NCBI GenBank assembly: GCA_963966185.1
Contig: CAWZYM010000131.1
Location: 163,058 to 227,057 of the forward strand
Length of the DNA: 64,000 nucleotides
Source of the DNA: Rhabditoides inermis
Taxonomy: Eukaryota > Nematoda > Chromadorea > Rhabditida > Rhabditidae
Direction of reading: 5' to 3'
This document shows, piece after piece, positions 29,111-42,394 of this stretch (within the stretch, counting starts at the first letter, position 1; the number at the start of each line of letters is the position of its first letter). The notes beneath the pieces were generated by a model. It searched no databases, had not been told where the DNA came from, and was given only the letters and a program-made list of their open reading frames with translations. A program made the translations under genes and the position numbers.

Positions 29111-29584
29111 AACGTATCCAATAGCCCAATCACTCCCCAACACATTCCACACATTGCCCCCTTCTGTAACGCACTCGTTGCAATTAATCAAAAACAATCG
29201 ATATCAATCTAAAACGTGTTGCCCTAACATGTCTACACACTACCCAATATGTTTCATCCATCATAGCATCGATTGTACCAGCACACACATCCTATTCACT
29301 CCCCTTCACACTCATTCACACGCTATCGCCCGACGCGCGCTGTCCTCATTGCTCTCTCGCACACTGCTCACACAAGCCCAAGTGGTGTAGTGGTCTAAGG
29401 CGCACGGGCGCGCCTACACTCGCCACACCCACGGGTTCGAATCCCGGCGCGGGCAAAGGATTTTGCTGACATCTCGGCATCATCACGAGTCCACCAGCCA
29501 TTACAAAAGTCACAAAAATATGCAAATGAAGCTTATAGTGGCGTTCCAGAGAAATTTTCCTTACGATATACTATAGGTAGGAGA

Positions 29585-30537
29585 CTAGCCTGGGAGAGGG
29601 ATTGGATACAAAGTGGGAGTGAAATGTTTTTGTTTAGCAAAACAAAAACGTTTAAAAAAATGGTCTCAACTTTTTTTACCTCAAGGGGGGGCTGCCGCCC
29701 CCCCTTGGACCCCCCCGCCGAGGGGGGCTCCGCCCCCCCTCGACCCCCCCGCTTCTTCTCTCTTTTTTGGTTGCATCGGGGGGCTGCCGCCCCCCGCACC
29801 CCCCGCTTTTTTCTCTCTTTTTTGGTTGCATCGGGGGGCTGCCGCCCCCCGCACCCCCCGCTTTTTCTCTCCTTTTTGGTTGCCTCGGGGGGCTGCCGCC
29901 CCCCGCACCCCCCGCTTTCTCGTAGAGAAAAGGGAGTGAAAACGCTCTTAAACTTGTGCAAAAATCATAAAGACATGGGCAAAAACATTTGGGAGCAGCG
30001 GGATTCTTGAAAGGCGGACGCTCTACCGCCTGAGCAATAGTGGCTACGCGCTGCATCCCGCAAAGCCCGCACTCGTCTCGGCCCGCTCGGTCGCATACAC
30101 AATACACATAAATCACTTGCAATCAATCGATCTCAATCGATATCTGATCGATATCAAGCAGTGACGTATTGCAATCACGTGTCTAATCATTTTACCACAT
30201 GTTCCATCCATCGTAGCATCGATTCCGAAAGCGCACAGCCTATTCAACGCCTATTCACACTCATTCACACGCTATCGCCCGACGCGCGCTGTCCTCATCG
30301 CTCTCTCGCGCCCTGCGCACACAGCCCAAGTGGTGTAGTGGTCTAAGGCGCACGGGCGCGCCTCGATCTGCCGCACCCACGGGTTCGATCCCGGTGCGGG
30401 CAGAGGATTTTGCTGACATCTCAGCATCGTCCTCGGTCCCCTTGTACCATTACATCATCGAGAAATTTGAATATATGCAAATTTCGTTAAAGTTGCGTGA
30501 CAGAGAAATTCGGCTTACTACATACTGTAGGTAGAGA
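29585..30537 (-). mobile_element. Short Helitron-like element, near copy of 26904-27862
   Basis: It has the same fused S/D module (about 29995-30047) and hairpin set, with one hairpin unit fewer. L is at 30324-30402. Confidence 0.6.
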
Positions 30538-31015
30538 CTAGCCTGGGAGTGGCAATAAGTTTTTGTTTGGAGTGAAAATACTATTCTTGAAATTTAAAAA
30601 ACAAATTTGAAAATTCATCAAAACTTTTTTTTTTATCTCAAGGGGGGGGCTGCCGCCCCCCCTTGGACCCCCCCCCGCCGAGGGGGGCTCCGCCCCCCCC
30701 CCCTCGACCCCCCCCCCTCTATTCACATATACCAACGCCCTGCTATTCTGCCGTTTCGTCAAAGTGCATTATCGCGGTTTGAGGTAGTTTTCATACCCGA
30801 GGAAGAGGATAAGCGAGTGGTTGAGGGAGTGGTTGAGGGAGTGGTTGAGGGAGTGGTTGAGGGAGTGGTTAAGGGAGTGGTTGAGGAGTGGTTGAGGGAG
30901 TGGACCCCCCTGCCCCCCCCCCCCCTTCGAGTGAATCGTACAGTCTGCTGTGCGTCCGATGCGTCAACGGGGTGCTGCTCGAGGAGGATAAAACACGACC
31001 AAACAGTAAAATAAT
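30538..31015 (-). mobile_element. 3' part of a Helitron-like element, 5' truncated
   Basis: From CTAG at 30538 it matches the reverse complement of about 9170-9649, including the 12-bp repeats, and then stops abruptly at block B. Confidence 0.55.
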
Positions 31016-31760
31016 ACTACCGTATGCTCGCCGCTGCGCGACTCGCTCGGGGAGCGGCGGGAGAGACGCGCGTGCTCGCCGCTGCGCGGCTCGCTCAGCG
31101 TACTGTAGCTACAGTATGCCTGTAGCGACAGTCGCGCAGTTGGCGTCGCGCGCGCACTTTCGCCTCTCGTAGTTGGGTTTTTTGCGGAAAATTTGCGATT
31201 CCCGACGCTTTCTCTCGGCAACTTTTGCGTTATGTGACGTTCAAATAAAGGAATTACGCTTCTCGAATTACTCTCCGGACCGCCACCATCTCCTGGTCAT
31301 TCGAAATTGCGTGCAAGAACGGTGGGGTGTGGCAGATGGCACGTTTGCATTCCAATATGTTTTCACAAATTCGAATACCGTCTGAGTTCAGTTGTTTTGT
31401 TGTGTCTGCACAGCATCATCCCGGGAGAACAGCACGTTCGCATCCAATGACATCAGCTGCAGCAAATAAATACTTTTAAAAAAACACGAAGGACGTGTTC
31501 CTATCGATACAAAATGGATGTATGCTTGCATCCAATCCAATCAAGCAAGCTTCTCGAAAAGCGGCAGTGGAAACTCTTGTTTTCGACTCGTAGAACCAGT
31601 CGCAGCGCCGGGATTTATCAGTCATAGCGACAAATGTGCGCCGGGTTCACGGACAGCAATCAAATGCATATCCTACAACCTTGTTGGATAGTTTGACTAT
31701 CGTTATGAAAGCTTGCAATACCAGTTCAATAAAAAAACGTTCTGTTTAAACTTATCGGCA
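31016..31760 (-). repeat. Block B, copy 1
   Basis: It contains paired GCTCGCCGCTGCGC motifs, CTGTAGCTACAG, GTTGGGTTTTTTGCGGAAAATTTGCGATTCC and GCTGCAGCAAATAAATAC. Other copies begin at 36184, 42395, 47654, 52719 (partial) and 60656 (partial). There each starts with CTAGCAT, the reverse complement of a Helitron-like 3' end. The short ORFs in it are not conserved as protein. Confidence 0.6.
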
Positions 31761-31823
31761 AAATGTATGCTTTCAAAACGTTTTGTTGACTTCCAAACTA
31801 TGTTTAGAAGTTAACAAAAAATT

Positions 31824-31896
31824 TGCCCATGAGCGGAATCGAACCAACGATCGTGGGATTGTCAGCCGAACGCGCTACCAGCTGAGCTAAGAGTGC
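31824..31896 (-). other. tRNA-like module, type V
   Basis: The minus strand reads GCACTCTTAGCTCAGCTGG, an A box, then a CTGACAA loop-like heptamer and GGTTCGATTCCGCTC. The acceptor ends do not pair. Confidence 0.5.
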
Positions 31897-32023
31897 GCTG
31901 AGATTGCGAGCGGTTAATTCCGTAACGTCTTAAACCTTGCAGAGTGGCCTCATGAGTGCAATGCGCATTTCGTCAATTCGTCTCTCCGCACCTATCCACT
32001 ATCCATTTTACCATGCTGGCATG

Positions 32024-32092
32024 GGCGTTGTGGTGTAGTGGATAATGCGGCTGCCTCATGATCGTGCCTCCCGAGTTCGAATCCGGCGCAGT
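32024..32092 (+). other. tRNA-like module, type M
   Basis: TGGTGTAGTGGATAATGC (A-box-like), a CTCATGA heptamer (a CAT anticodon if real) and GAGTTCGAATCC (B box) are present. Acceptor pairing is poor, and the heptamer changes to CTCTCGA in some copies. Confidence 0.5.
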
Positions 32093-33699
32093 GTTTTCAC
32101 ATGTTTTGCCAACACACGCATTGTCATAGTTTTGCTATCACAATGGAACATGCGACATCCTCTATACCGACCGATATTCAAACTACCGTACCCGGGTTTG
32201 TCGTACCGGATATAAAGAAAACAGAAGCGACTGCTATTCGAACGTGCTTCACTGTTCCATTTTTTTTTTAATTATTGTGTATGTTTTCTAACGGCGTGCA
32301 AAGTACCGTATACCTAATTAGAAGTACGAGCATGTGAAATTGCCAGTGAGCCTGTCTTTGATTGGTTTTCTCTCGCTCACCGTACCCGAAATTTGAACTG
32401 CAGTACCATCAGAGAAACAGAAAGAACGATTCGAAACACTTATTTTGTTGTGTTTGAAACGTATTGGCAAAACTCATGTTTTCAATGTAATCCAAACAAT
32501 GTTTCAAAATCAACAAAACAATCTGCCCCGGAGCGGAATCGAACCAACGATCGTGAGATTGTCAGCCGAATGCGCTACCAGCTGAGCTATGAGTGCGCTG
32601 AGATTGCGAGCGGTTAATTCCGTAACGTCTTAATCCTTGCAGAGTGGCCTCATGAGTGCAATGCGCATTTCGTCAATTCGTCTCTCCGCACCTATCCACT
32701 ATCCATTTTACCATGCTGGCATGGGCGTTGTGGTGTAGTGGATAATGCGACTGCCTCATGATCGTGCCTCCCGAGTTCGAATCCGGCGCAGTGTTTTCAC
32801 ATGTTTTGCCAACACACGCATTGTCATAGTTTTGCTATCACAATGGAACATGCGACATCCTCTATACCGACCGATATTCAAACTACCGTACCCGGGTTTG
32901 TCGTACCGGATATAAAGAAAACAGAAGCGACTGCTATTCGAACGTGCTTCACTGTTCTATTTTTTTAAAATTATTGTGTATGTTTTCTAACGGCGTGCAA
33001 AGTACCGTATACCTAATTAGAAGTACGAGCATGTGAAATTGCCAGTGAGCCTGTCTTTGATTGGTTTTCTCTCGCTCACCGTACCCGAAATTTGAACTGC
33101 AGTACCATCAGAGAAACAGAAAGAACGATTCGAAACACTTATTTTGTTGTGTTTGAAACGTATTGGCAAAACTCATGTTTTCAATGTAATCCAAACAATG
33201 TTTCAAAATCAACAAAACAATCTGCCCCGGAGCGGAATCGAACCAACGATCGTGAGATTGTCAGCCGAATGCGCTACCAGCTGAGCTATGAGTGCGCTGA
33301 GATCGCGAGCGGTTAATTCCGTGACGTCTCAAACCTTGCAGAATGGTCTCATGAGTGCAATGCGCATCCACGCGATCATCTCTCCGCACCTATCCACTAT
33401 CCATTTTACCATGCTGGCATGGGCGTTGTGGTGTAGTGGATAATGCGTCCGCCTCTCGATCGTGCCTCCCGAGTTCGAATCCGGCGCAGTGTTTTCACAT
33501 GTTTTGCCTACGCATGCAATGTCATAGTTTTGCTATCACAATGGAACATGCGACATCCTCTATTACGACCGTATCCGATATTCAAACTACCGTACCCGGG
33601 TTTGTCGTACCGGATATAGAAAAACAGAGACGACTGCCATTTGAACGTGCTTCAATGTTCTATCATTTTCAATTGTATTTGGTATATGTTTTCTGACGG

Positions 33700-33877
33700 C
33701 GTGCAAGTACCGTATGCCTAATTTGGACCGAGCTGCAGTGCGAAAATTAGGAGTACTGTACATACAGTATCCTACAGTAAGTGCAGCACCTTGAAACTCG
33801 CGCACGCACAGATAACAAGTGGACGTGTGCACGCCATCACTATTTAATCGATATTCGATCGATAATCGATCGATGTT

Positions 33878-33928
<51 letters not shown>

Positions 33929-34814
33929 AGAGGGGGAGGGAGAGGGAGAGAGAGAGATAGTAGCCTCCTACACTCCTCTTCTCATTTCCCCCTCTCTCTC
34001 TCTCCCTCCATCTCTCTCTCTCTCTCTCTCCCTCCCTCCCTCCCTCCCTCCCTCCCTCCCTCCTTCCATCTCTCTCTCTCCCTCCAAGTTTTCCATTACT
34101 ACTTTTCCACAAACCAACTCAAACAATCCACTACATACCACTTATTTAACTCAAATAAACTCAAAATAACCAGGTACGAACACTTTATCCTCACAGAACA
34201 CAATCAATCTTTTTTTTAATCTTGTCGATGTAGCAGTCGTGATGGTCTTGAGACAGACCCGTGAGCGTGGTAGATTCGTCACGTGGTAGATTCCAGTCCA
34301 TTGGAGACGGCGCACATGAATGATTGGATTATTGAGGTTTGAGAAAGAGAGATTAGGGAATCAGACAGAGAAAAAACGCACCTCAGTACGCCGTCATATG
34401 GTCCAGCCGGGCACGGAAAACGAGTACAGGAACGCGTTATAGGCTGAAATGAATAGAAGTGAACTACGGAACTTAGGATTACGGTACGTACTAATCGATA
34501 ATCGATCAATGGAAAGGGGGAAAGGTGAGTGAATATGCAACGATGCAGGGGAAAGAGAGAAAGAGGACGACCCTCGCCAAACGAGAGCCGTCTCCCAATC
34601 TCTCCCACCCCCGATATCGTTCAAATCTACAGTCGGTACGAAACTACTGTAATCTACAGTAACCCCGACCCACATATCTTTCCTGCTGCTCCCCGCATAG
34701 GATGGCGATGTCGGCGGCCAGCTGTCAGAGCGGTAGATGCGGGTGTGGTAGTCTGGAACGGTGACGTCAATATCAATCGATAATATGTTGATTATCAATC
34801 GATAACCAAGAGAT

Positions 34815-34860
<46 letters not shown>

Positions 34861-34861
34861 A

Positions 34862-34896
<35 letters not shown>

Positions 34897-35574
34897 CCCC
34901 ACCTCGATGCTCAGCACGGCGCGGCTCCTCCACGGCGGGCGGCTGCAGGGGGAGCGCCTCCGGCCACAGCTGCGGCAGGTGCAGCAAGCCAGGCGGGTGC
35001 AGGTCCAGACACGACGGCGGCAGGGGCAGCAGGTACAGCCACGACAGCGGCAGGGGCAGCAGGTATAGCCACAATAGCGGCAGGGGCAGCAGGTACAGCC
35101 ACGACGGCGGCAGGGGCAGCAGGTACAGCCACGACAGCGGCAGCAGATACAGCCACGACGGCGGCAGGGCAGCAGGTACAGCCACGACAGCGGCAGGGCA
35201 GCAGGTACAGCCACGACGGCGGCAGGGGCAGCAGGTACAGCCACGACAGCGGCAGGGGCAGCAGGTACAGCCACGACGGCGGCAGCTCCGGCAGCACCTG
35301 AACGGACAACCATTGCGTACCTGGCAACCGACCTCCCAGCGCGGCCGCCGCAACACCAACTGACCCTCTCACCGGTCGTCATTTCTTACGTCAACCCTGG
35401 CCACGCCCATTTCGTCTGCATTCGCGTCTGGCGCATACGCCGGCCGTCTGACCCCATTGTCTACACCCCGATGGCACGAGATAATTTATGCTGAGTTATG
35501 CAAACCTATTCCAATGAAAATTAATGAGATTCCTGCGGAAAAAATTGCCTTCCCACTCTCAAGTATATCAATGA
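33700..35574 (-). mobile_element. R1 repeat, minus copy 1 (empty TA site at 34534-34535)
   Basis: Reading on minus, the order matches 14165-25881 without the transposon. It includes GA/CT tracts, the exon-like pair (about 34160-34440), the empty insertion site and a 30-bp CAGCCACGACGGCGGCAGGGG minisatellite (about 34970-35290). It ends TGACTAG at 35572-35578. Confidence 0.6.
34970..35290. repeat. 30-bp minisatellite (GCAGGTACAGCCACGACGG)
   Basis: About ten units differ mainly by GGCGG versus AGCGG. They encode repeated Trp-Leu-Tyr-Leu-Leu-Pro in one minus frame. This replaces the 77-bp minisatellite found at the same position in other R1 copies. Confidence 0.8.
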
Positions 35575-36183
35575 CTAGCATTAACGCGAACAACGAAGGA
35601 AAAAGCGAATGCTTCTGAGGGCGCGGCGCTTGTACTACGGTATGCTCGCGCTGCGCGCTTCGCTCGGGGAGCGGCGGGAGAGACCCGTGCTCGCCGCTGC
35701 GCGGCTCGCTCAGCGTACTGTAGCTACAGTATGCCTGTAGCTACAGTACGCTGAGCGAGCTGCGCGGCACGCCTCCCTCCCGCCGCTCCGCTCCTCCCTG
35801 GCCGTCGCTCCGCTCCGGCGCTCCGCTCCGGCGCTCCGCTGGGTGCTCCGTGGTCGTCGCTCCGCTCCTCCCTGGCCGTCGCTCCGCTCCGCCCGCTCCT
35901 CCCGCTCCCGCTCCGCTCCGGCGGCGGCTCAACCCAGGCAACCGCCCAGGATGGCCGCCGCCGTGTCGACTGACCACCACCCCGTCGTCATTTCTTACGT
36001 CAACCTAAGCCACGCCCATTTCGTCTGCATTCGCGTCTGGCGCATACGCTCGCCGTCTGACCCCATTGTCTATGGCCCGATGGCACGAGATAATTTATGC
36101 TGAGTTATGCAAACCTATTCGAATGAAAATTAATGAGATTCCTGCGGAAAAAATTGCCTTGCCACTCTCAAGTATATCGGTGA
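35575..36183 (-). mobile_element. Short CCGGC-family element, minus copy
   Basis: Reverse-complement relative of 13599-14164, with the CTGTAGCTACAG palindrome at about 35715-35755 and CTCCGCTCCGGCGCTCCG repeats. Confidence 0.5.
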
Positions 36184-37065
36184 CTAGCATCGACGAATAG
36201 TGAGTCAAATGGAGCATGCTTCTGAGGGGGCGGCGCTCGTACTACCGTATGCTCGCCGCTGCGCGACTCGCTCGGGGAGCGACGGGAGAGACGCGCGTGC
36301 TCGCCGCTGCGCGGCTCGCTCAGCGTACTGTAGCTACCGCAGTATGCCTGTAGCGACAGTCGCGCAGTTGGCGTCGCGCGCGCACTTTCGCCTCTCGTAG
36401 TTGGGTTTTTTGCGGAAAATTTGCGATTCCTGACGCTTTCTCTCGGCAACTTTTGCGTTATGCGACGTTCAAATAAAGGAAATACGCTTCTCGGCAACGC
36501 TTCGGACCGCCACCATCTCCTGGTCATTCGAAATTGCGTGCAAGAGCGGTGGGGTGTGGCAGATAGCACGTTTGCATTGCAATTTGTTTTCACAAATTCG
36601 AATACCGTCTGAGTAGAGTTATTTTGTTGTGTCTGCACTGCATCATCACAGGAGAACAGCACGTTCGCATCCAATGACATCAGCTGCAGCAAATAAATAC
36701 TTAAAAAAAACACGAATGACGTGTTCCTATCAATACAAAATGGATGTATGCTTGCATCCAATCCAATCAAGCAAGCTTCTCGAAAAGCGGCAGCGGAAAC
36801 TCTTGTTTTCGACTCGTAGAACCTGTCGCAGCGCTGGGATTTATCAGTCATAGCGACAAATGTGCGCCGGGTTCACGGACAGCAATCAAATTTATATCCT
36901 ACAACCTTGTTGGATAGTTTGACTCTCGTTCCGAAAGCGTGCAATACCAGTTCAATAAAGAAAACTACGGTCTGAGTTCTGTTTAAACTTATCGGCAAAA
37001 TGTATGCTTTCAAAACGTTTTGCTGACTTCCAAGTATGTTTAGAAGTCAACAAAAAAAAAGAAAA
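36184..37065 (-). repeat. Block B, copy 2
   Basis: As copy 1, but complete to its CTAG end at 36184 and running to an A-rich stretch (37050-37078). Confidence 0.55.
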
Positions 37066-37069
37066 AAAA

Positions 37070-40000
37070 AAGAAAAATTTGAACTGCAGTATCATCAGAA
37101 CAACAGAAAGAACGATTTAAAACACTTATGTTGTTGTGTTTGAAACGTATTGGCAAAACTTATGTTTTCAATGTAATCCAAACAATGTTTCAAAATCAAC
37201 AAAACAATCTGCCCCGGAGCGGAATCGAACCAACGATCGTGAGATTGTCAGCCGAACGCGCTACCAGCTGAGCTAAGAGTGCGCTGAAATTGCGAGCGGT
37301 TAATTCCGTAACCTCTCAAACCTTGCAGAGTGGCCTCATGAGTGCAATGCGCATTTCGTCAATTCGTCTCTCCGCACCTATCCACAATTCATTTGATCAT
37401 GCTGGCATGGACGTTGTGGTATAGTGGATAGCGCGTATGCCTCATGATCGTGTCTCTCGAGTTCGATTCCGGCGCAGTGATTTTCACATGTTTTGCCAAC
37501 ACACGCATTGTCATACTTTTGCTATGACAATGGAACATGCGACAGTCTCTATTCCGACCGTATCCGATATTCAAACTATCGTACCCGAGTGTGTCGTACC
37601 GGATATAGAAAAAAAACAGAAGCGACTGCTATTCCAACGTGCTTCACTGTTCTATTTCTTCAAATCATTTTGTGTATATTCTCTGACGGCGTGCAAAGTA
37701 CCGTATACCTAATTAGAAGTACGAGCATGTGAAATTGCCAGTAAGCCTGTCTTTGATTGGATTTCTCTCGCTCACCGTATCCGAAATTCAAACTGCAGTA
37801 CCGATCAGGAAAACAGAGAGAACGATTTAATACAGTTATTTTGTTGTGTTTGAAATGTATTGGCAAAACTTATGTTTTCAATGCAATCCAAACAATGTTT
37901 CAAAGTCAACAAAACAATCTGCCCCGGAGCGGAATCGATCCAACGATCGTGAGATTGTCAGCCGAACGCGCTACCAGCTGAGCTACGAGTGCGCTGAGAT
38001 TGCGATCGGTTAATTCCGTAACCTCTCAAAGCTTGCAGCCTGATGAGTGCAATGCGCATTTCGTCAATTCGTCTCTCCGCACCTATCCACAATTCATTTG
38101 ATCATGCTGGCATGGACGTTGTGGTATAGTGGATAGCGCGTATGCCTCATGATCGTGTCTCTCGAGTTCGATTCCGGCGCAGTGATTTTCACATGTTTTG
38201 CCAACACACGCATTGTCATACTTTTGATATCACAATGGAACATGCGACATCCTCTATACCGACCGTATCCGATATTCAAACTATCGTACCCGAGTGTGTC
38301 GTACCGGATATAGAAAAAAAACAGAAGCGACTGCTATTCCAACGTGCTTCACTGTTCTATTTCTTCAAATCATTTTGTGTATATTCTCTGACGGCGTGCA
38401 AAGTACCGTATACCTAATTAGAAGTACGAGCATGTGAAATTGCCAGTAAGCCTGTCTTTGATTGGATTTCTCTCGCTCACCGTATCCGAAATTCAAACTG
38501 CAGTACCGATCAGGAAAACAGAGAGAACGATTTAATACAGTTATTTTGTTGTGTTTGAAATGTATTGGCAAAACTTATGTTTTCAATGCAATCCAAACAA
38601 TGTTTCAAAGTCAACAAAACAATCTGCCCCGGAGCGGAATCGATCCAACGATCGTGAGATTGTCAGCCGAACGCGCTACCAGCTGAGCTACGAGTGCGCT
38701 GAGATTGCGATCGGTTAATTCCGTAACCTCTCAAAGCTTGCAGCCTGATGAGTGCGATGCGCATTTTGTTAATTCGTCTCTCCGCACCTATCCACTATCC
38801 ATTTTACCATGCTCGCATGGGCGTGGTGGTGTAGTGGATAGTGTGTCTGCCTCATGATCGTGCCTCCCGAGTTCGAATCCGGCGCAGTGATTTTCACATG
38901 TTTTACTAATACACGTGATGTCATTTTTTTGCTATCACAATGGAACATGCGACATCCTCTATACCGACCGTATCAGATATTCAAACTACCGTACCCGAGT
39001 GTGTCGTACCGGATAAAAAAAACAGAAGCGACTGCCATTCGAACGTGCTTCACTGTTCTTTTTTTAATAAAATTATGTTGTGTCTGTTTTATGACGGCGG
39101 TCAAAGTACCGTATACATAATTAGAAGTACGAGCATGTGAAATTGCCAGTAAGCCTGTCTTTGATTGGATTTCTCTCGCTCACCGTATCCGAAATTCAAA
39201 CTGCAGTACCGATCAGGAAAACAGAGAGAACGATTTAATACAGTTATTTTGTTGTGTTTGAAATGTATTGGCAAAACTTATGTTTTCAATGCAATCCAAA
39301 CAATGTTTCAAAGTCAACAAAACAATCTGCCCCGGAGCGGAATCGATCCAACGATCGTGAGATTGTCAGCCGAACGCGCTACCAGCTGAGCTACGAGTGC
39401 GCTGAGATTGCGATCGGTTAATTCCGTAACGTCTCAAAGCTTGCAGACTGGCCTCATGAGTGCGATGCGCATATCGTCAATTCGTCTCTCCGCACCTATC
39501 CACTATCCATTTCACCACGCTGCATGAGTGTTGTGGTGTAGTGGATAATGCGTCCGTCTCTCGATTGTGCCTCTCGAGTTCGAATCCGGCGCAGTGATTT
39601 TCACATGTTTTGCAACACACGCATTGTCATAGTTTTGCTATCACAATGGAACATGCGAAACATCCTTTATTCCGACCGTATCCGATATTCAAACTACCGT
39701 ACCCGAGTGTGTCGTACCGGATATAGAGAAAACAGAGACGATTGCCATTCGAGCTTCACTGTTCTTTTTTTTAATAAAATTATGTTGTGTCTGTTTTATG
39801 ACGGCGGTCAAAGTACCGTATACCTAATTAGAAGTACGAGCATGTGAAATTGCCAGTAAGCCAGTCTTTGATTGGATTTCTCTCGCTTACCATACCCGAA
39901 ATTCAAACTGCAGTACCATCAGAAAAAACAGAAAGAACGATTTAAAACACTTATTTTGTTGTGTTTGAAACGTATTGGCAAAACTTATGTTTTCAATGTA

Positions 40001-40320
40001 ATCCAAACAATGTTTCAAAGTCAACAAAACAATCTGCCCCTGAGCGGAATCGATCCAACGATCGTGAGATTGTCAGCCGAAAGCGCTACCAGCTGAGCTA
40101 TGAGAGCGCTGAGATTAAGAGCGGTTAATTCCGTGACGTCTCAAACCTTGCAGAGTGGTCTCATGAGTGCAATGCGCATCTCCGCGATCATCTCTCCGCA
40201 CCTATCTACTATCCATTTTACCATGCTCGCATGGGCGTTGTGGTGTAGTGGATAGCGTGTCTGCCTCATGATCGTGCCTCCCGAGTTCGAATCCGGCGCA
40301 GTGATTTTCACATGTTTTAC
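37070..40320. repeat. Array of ~700-bp units with opposed tRNA-like modules (five units)
   Basis: V modules lie at 37210-37282, 37920-37992, 38625-38697, 39328-39400 and 40035-40107. M modules lie at about 37407, 38112, 38819, 39528 and 40232. Units 2-4 are very similar to each other, pointing to recent tandem duplication. Confidence 0.8.
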
Positions 40321-40499
40321 ACGTGATGTCATTTTTTTCTATCACACTGGAAAATGCGACATCCTCTATTCCGACCGTATCCGATATTCAAACTACCGTA
40401 CCCGAGTGTGTCGTACCGGTTATCGAAAAAAAATCATAAGCGAGTGACATTCGAAAGTGTTTCAATGTTGTTTTTTTCCAATTTACTTTGTGTCTGTTT

Positions 40500-40687
40500 T
40501 TATGACGGCGGTAAAAGTACCGTATGCCTAATTTGTACCGAACTGCAGTGCGAAAATTAGGAATACTGTATATGCAGTATCCTACGGTAAATTCAATACC
40601 TTAACACTCGCGCACGCACAGCTAACAAATGGGCGTGTGCACGTCATCACAGTTCAATCGATATTCGATCGATAATCGATCGATGTT

Positions 40688-40718
<31 letters not shown>

Positions 40719-40777
40719 TGAAAGAGGGGGAGGGAGAGGGAGAGAGAGAGTAGCCTCCTACACTCCTCTCCTCTTTT

Positions 40778-40828
<51 letters not shown>

Positions 40829-41624
40829 CCCACCCTTTCCACTACAACTGTTCAGCAAACCAACCATACTAATCCACCACCAAAAATATTTGGTCAAAAT
40901 TTCAAACAAACTTTTCAAACAAATTTTCAAACAAACAATTTTTCAAACAAACACGTAACAACAAGTACAAACAAGTTTATCGGCACACAATGGAATACAA
41001 TTTTTTTCACTTGATGTCGATGTTGTAGTCGTGACGGTCTTGTGACGATGTTGGAAGACTAACCACGAGCGAGCTTCCAGAGGAGACGACGCACATAAAT
41101 GATTGGATTATTGAGGTTTAAAAAGGAGAGATTAGGGAATCAGACAGAGAAAAAACGCACCTCATAACGCCGTCATATGGTCCAGCCGGGCACTGAAAAC
41201 GGATACTGGAACGCGTTATAGGCTGAAATGAGTAGAAGTGAACTACGGAATTTAGGATTACGGTACGTAATAATCGATAATCGATCAATGGAAAGGGGGG
41301 AAGGTGAGTGAATATGCAACGATTCAGGGGAAAGAGAGAAAGAGCCAAACGAGAGCCAAACGAGAGCCGTCTCCCAATCTCTCCCACCCCCGATATCGTT
41401 CAAATCTACAGTCGGTACGAAACTACTGTAATCTACAGTAACCCCGACCCACATCTCTTTCCTGCTGCTCCCCGGATAGGATGGCGATGTCGGCGGCCAG
41501 CTGACAGAGCGGTAGATGCAGGTGTGATCGGCTGGAACGGTAACGTCATTATCAATCGATATTCTGTTGAAAATCAATCGATACTCAACAGAAAGGGAGA
41601 GAGAGAGGGAGAGAGAGAGGGGGG

Positions 41625-41668
<44 letters not shown>

Positions 41669-42394
41669 TCACCTCTCTGTTCTGCAATGCCTCTCCTCCA
41701 CGGCGGCAGGTGCAGGCGGCCATCCAACGGCCGCGGCAAGTGCGGCGGGGGCAACAGCTCCCGGACGGCGGCAGCAGGGTCGGCGGGTCCGGGGCGGGAG
41801 CAGCAGCACACGGCCCGGTAGCAGGGGCAGGGGCAGCCGGACGGCGGCGGCAGGGTCGGCGGGTCCGGGGCGGGAGCAGTTTCAGCCCGGCCCGGCAGCA
41901 GGGGCAGGGGCAGCCGGACGGCGGCAGCAGGGGCGGCGGGTCCGGGGCGGGAGCAGTTTCAGCCCGGCCCGGCAGCAGGGGCAGGGGCAGCCGGACGGCG
42001 GCAGCAGGGGCGGCGGGTCCGGGGCGGGAGCAGCTTCAGCCCGGCCCGGCAGCAGGGGCAGGGGCAGCCGGACGGCGGCGGGTCCAGGGTCGGCGGGTCC
42101 GGAACGGGAGCAGCTTCAGCCCGGCCCGGCGTCGGCACGGCACCTGAAAGGGTCGGCAGGTAGGGGAAGGGAGGAAGGTACCTGTCAGCCGCCCAGCACG
42201 GCCGCCGCCGCATCAACTGACCCCCTCCACGCCGTCATTTCTTACCTCACCTTTCGCCACGCCCACTTCATTATGCCGGCATGGAAATGAGGCGTTCCCG
42301 CCACCGCACAGACTGCACAGGCTAAGATATACTAATTTATGGTAAATAAGGGCTGCGGAGAAAATTGCCTTCCCACTCTCAAGTATATCAATGA
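40500..42394 (-). mobile_element. R1 repeat, minus copy 2 (empty TA site at 41313-41314)
   Basis: The flanks of its empty site match the transposon-bearing R1 exactly (CCCTGAATCGTTGCATATTCACTC on minus). It carries the 77-bp minisatellite (about 41755-42140). Confidence 0.6.
41755..42140. repeat. 77-bp GC-rich minisatellite
   Basis: GCAGCCGGACGGCGGC recurs at 41833, 41910, 41987 and 42064, an exact 77-bp spacing. Equivalent arrays lie at about 45970-46440 and 59220-59640, with a divergent version at 52150-52460. The long Pro/Ala/Arg ORFs here are artefacts of this repeat. Confidence 0.85.

Larger units (their letters stand above)
27863..29584 (-). mobile_element. Longer Helitron-like element with tRNA-like array
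   Basis: It includes GC hairpins (27961-28035), four S modules and one D module (28186-28820), repeated AATCGATATCAATCGATATCAA blocks (about 28890-29110) and L (29376-29455). No ORF is supported. Confidence 0.55.
31790..33490. repeat. Array of ~700-bp units with opposed tRNA-like modules (three units)
   Basis: Each unit has a minus-strand module V (31824-31896, 32524-32596, 33223-33295) and a plus-strand module M about 130 bp further on (32024-32092 and at about 700-bp spacing). Unit period is 699-700 bp. Between them are GAGCGGTTAATTCCGT and CACCTATCCACTATCC. After M comes a conserved TTCAAACTACCGTACCCGGGTTTGTCG stretch. Confidence 0.8.

Noticed and set aside
31790..40300. CRISPR array because of regular repeats.
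   Set aside because: Units are about 700 bp with conserved interiors, in a spliceosomal-intron eukaryotic genome; there are no short repeat-spacer units.
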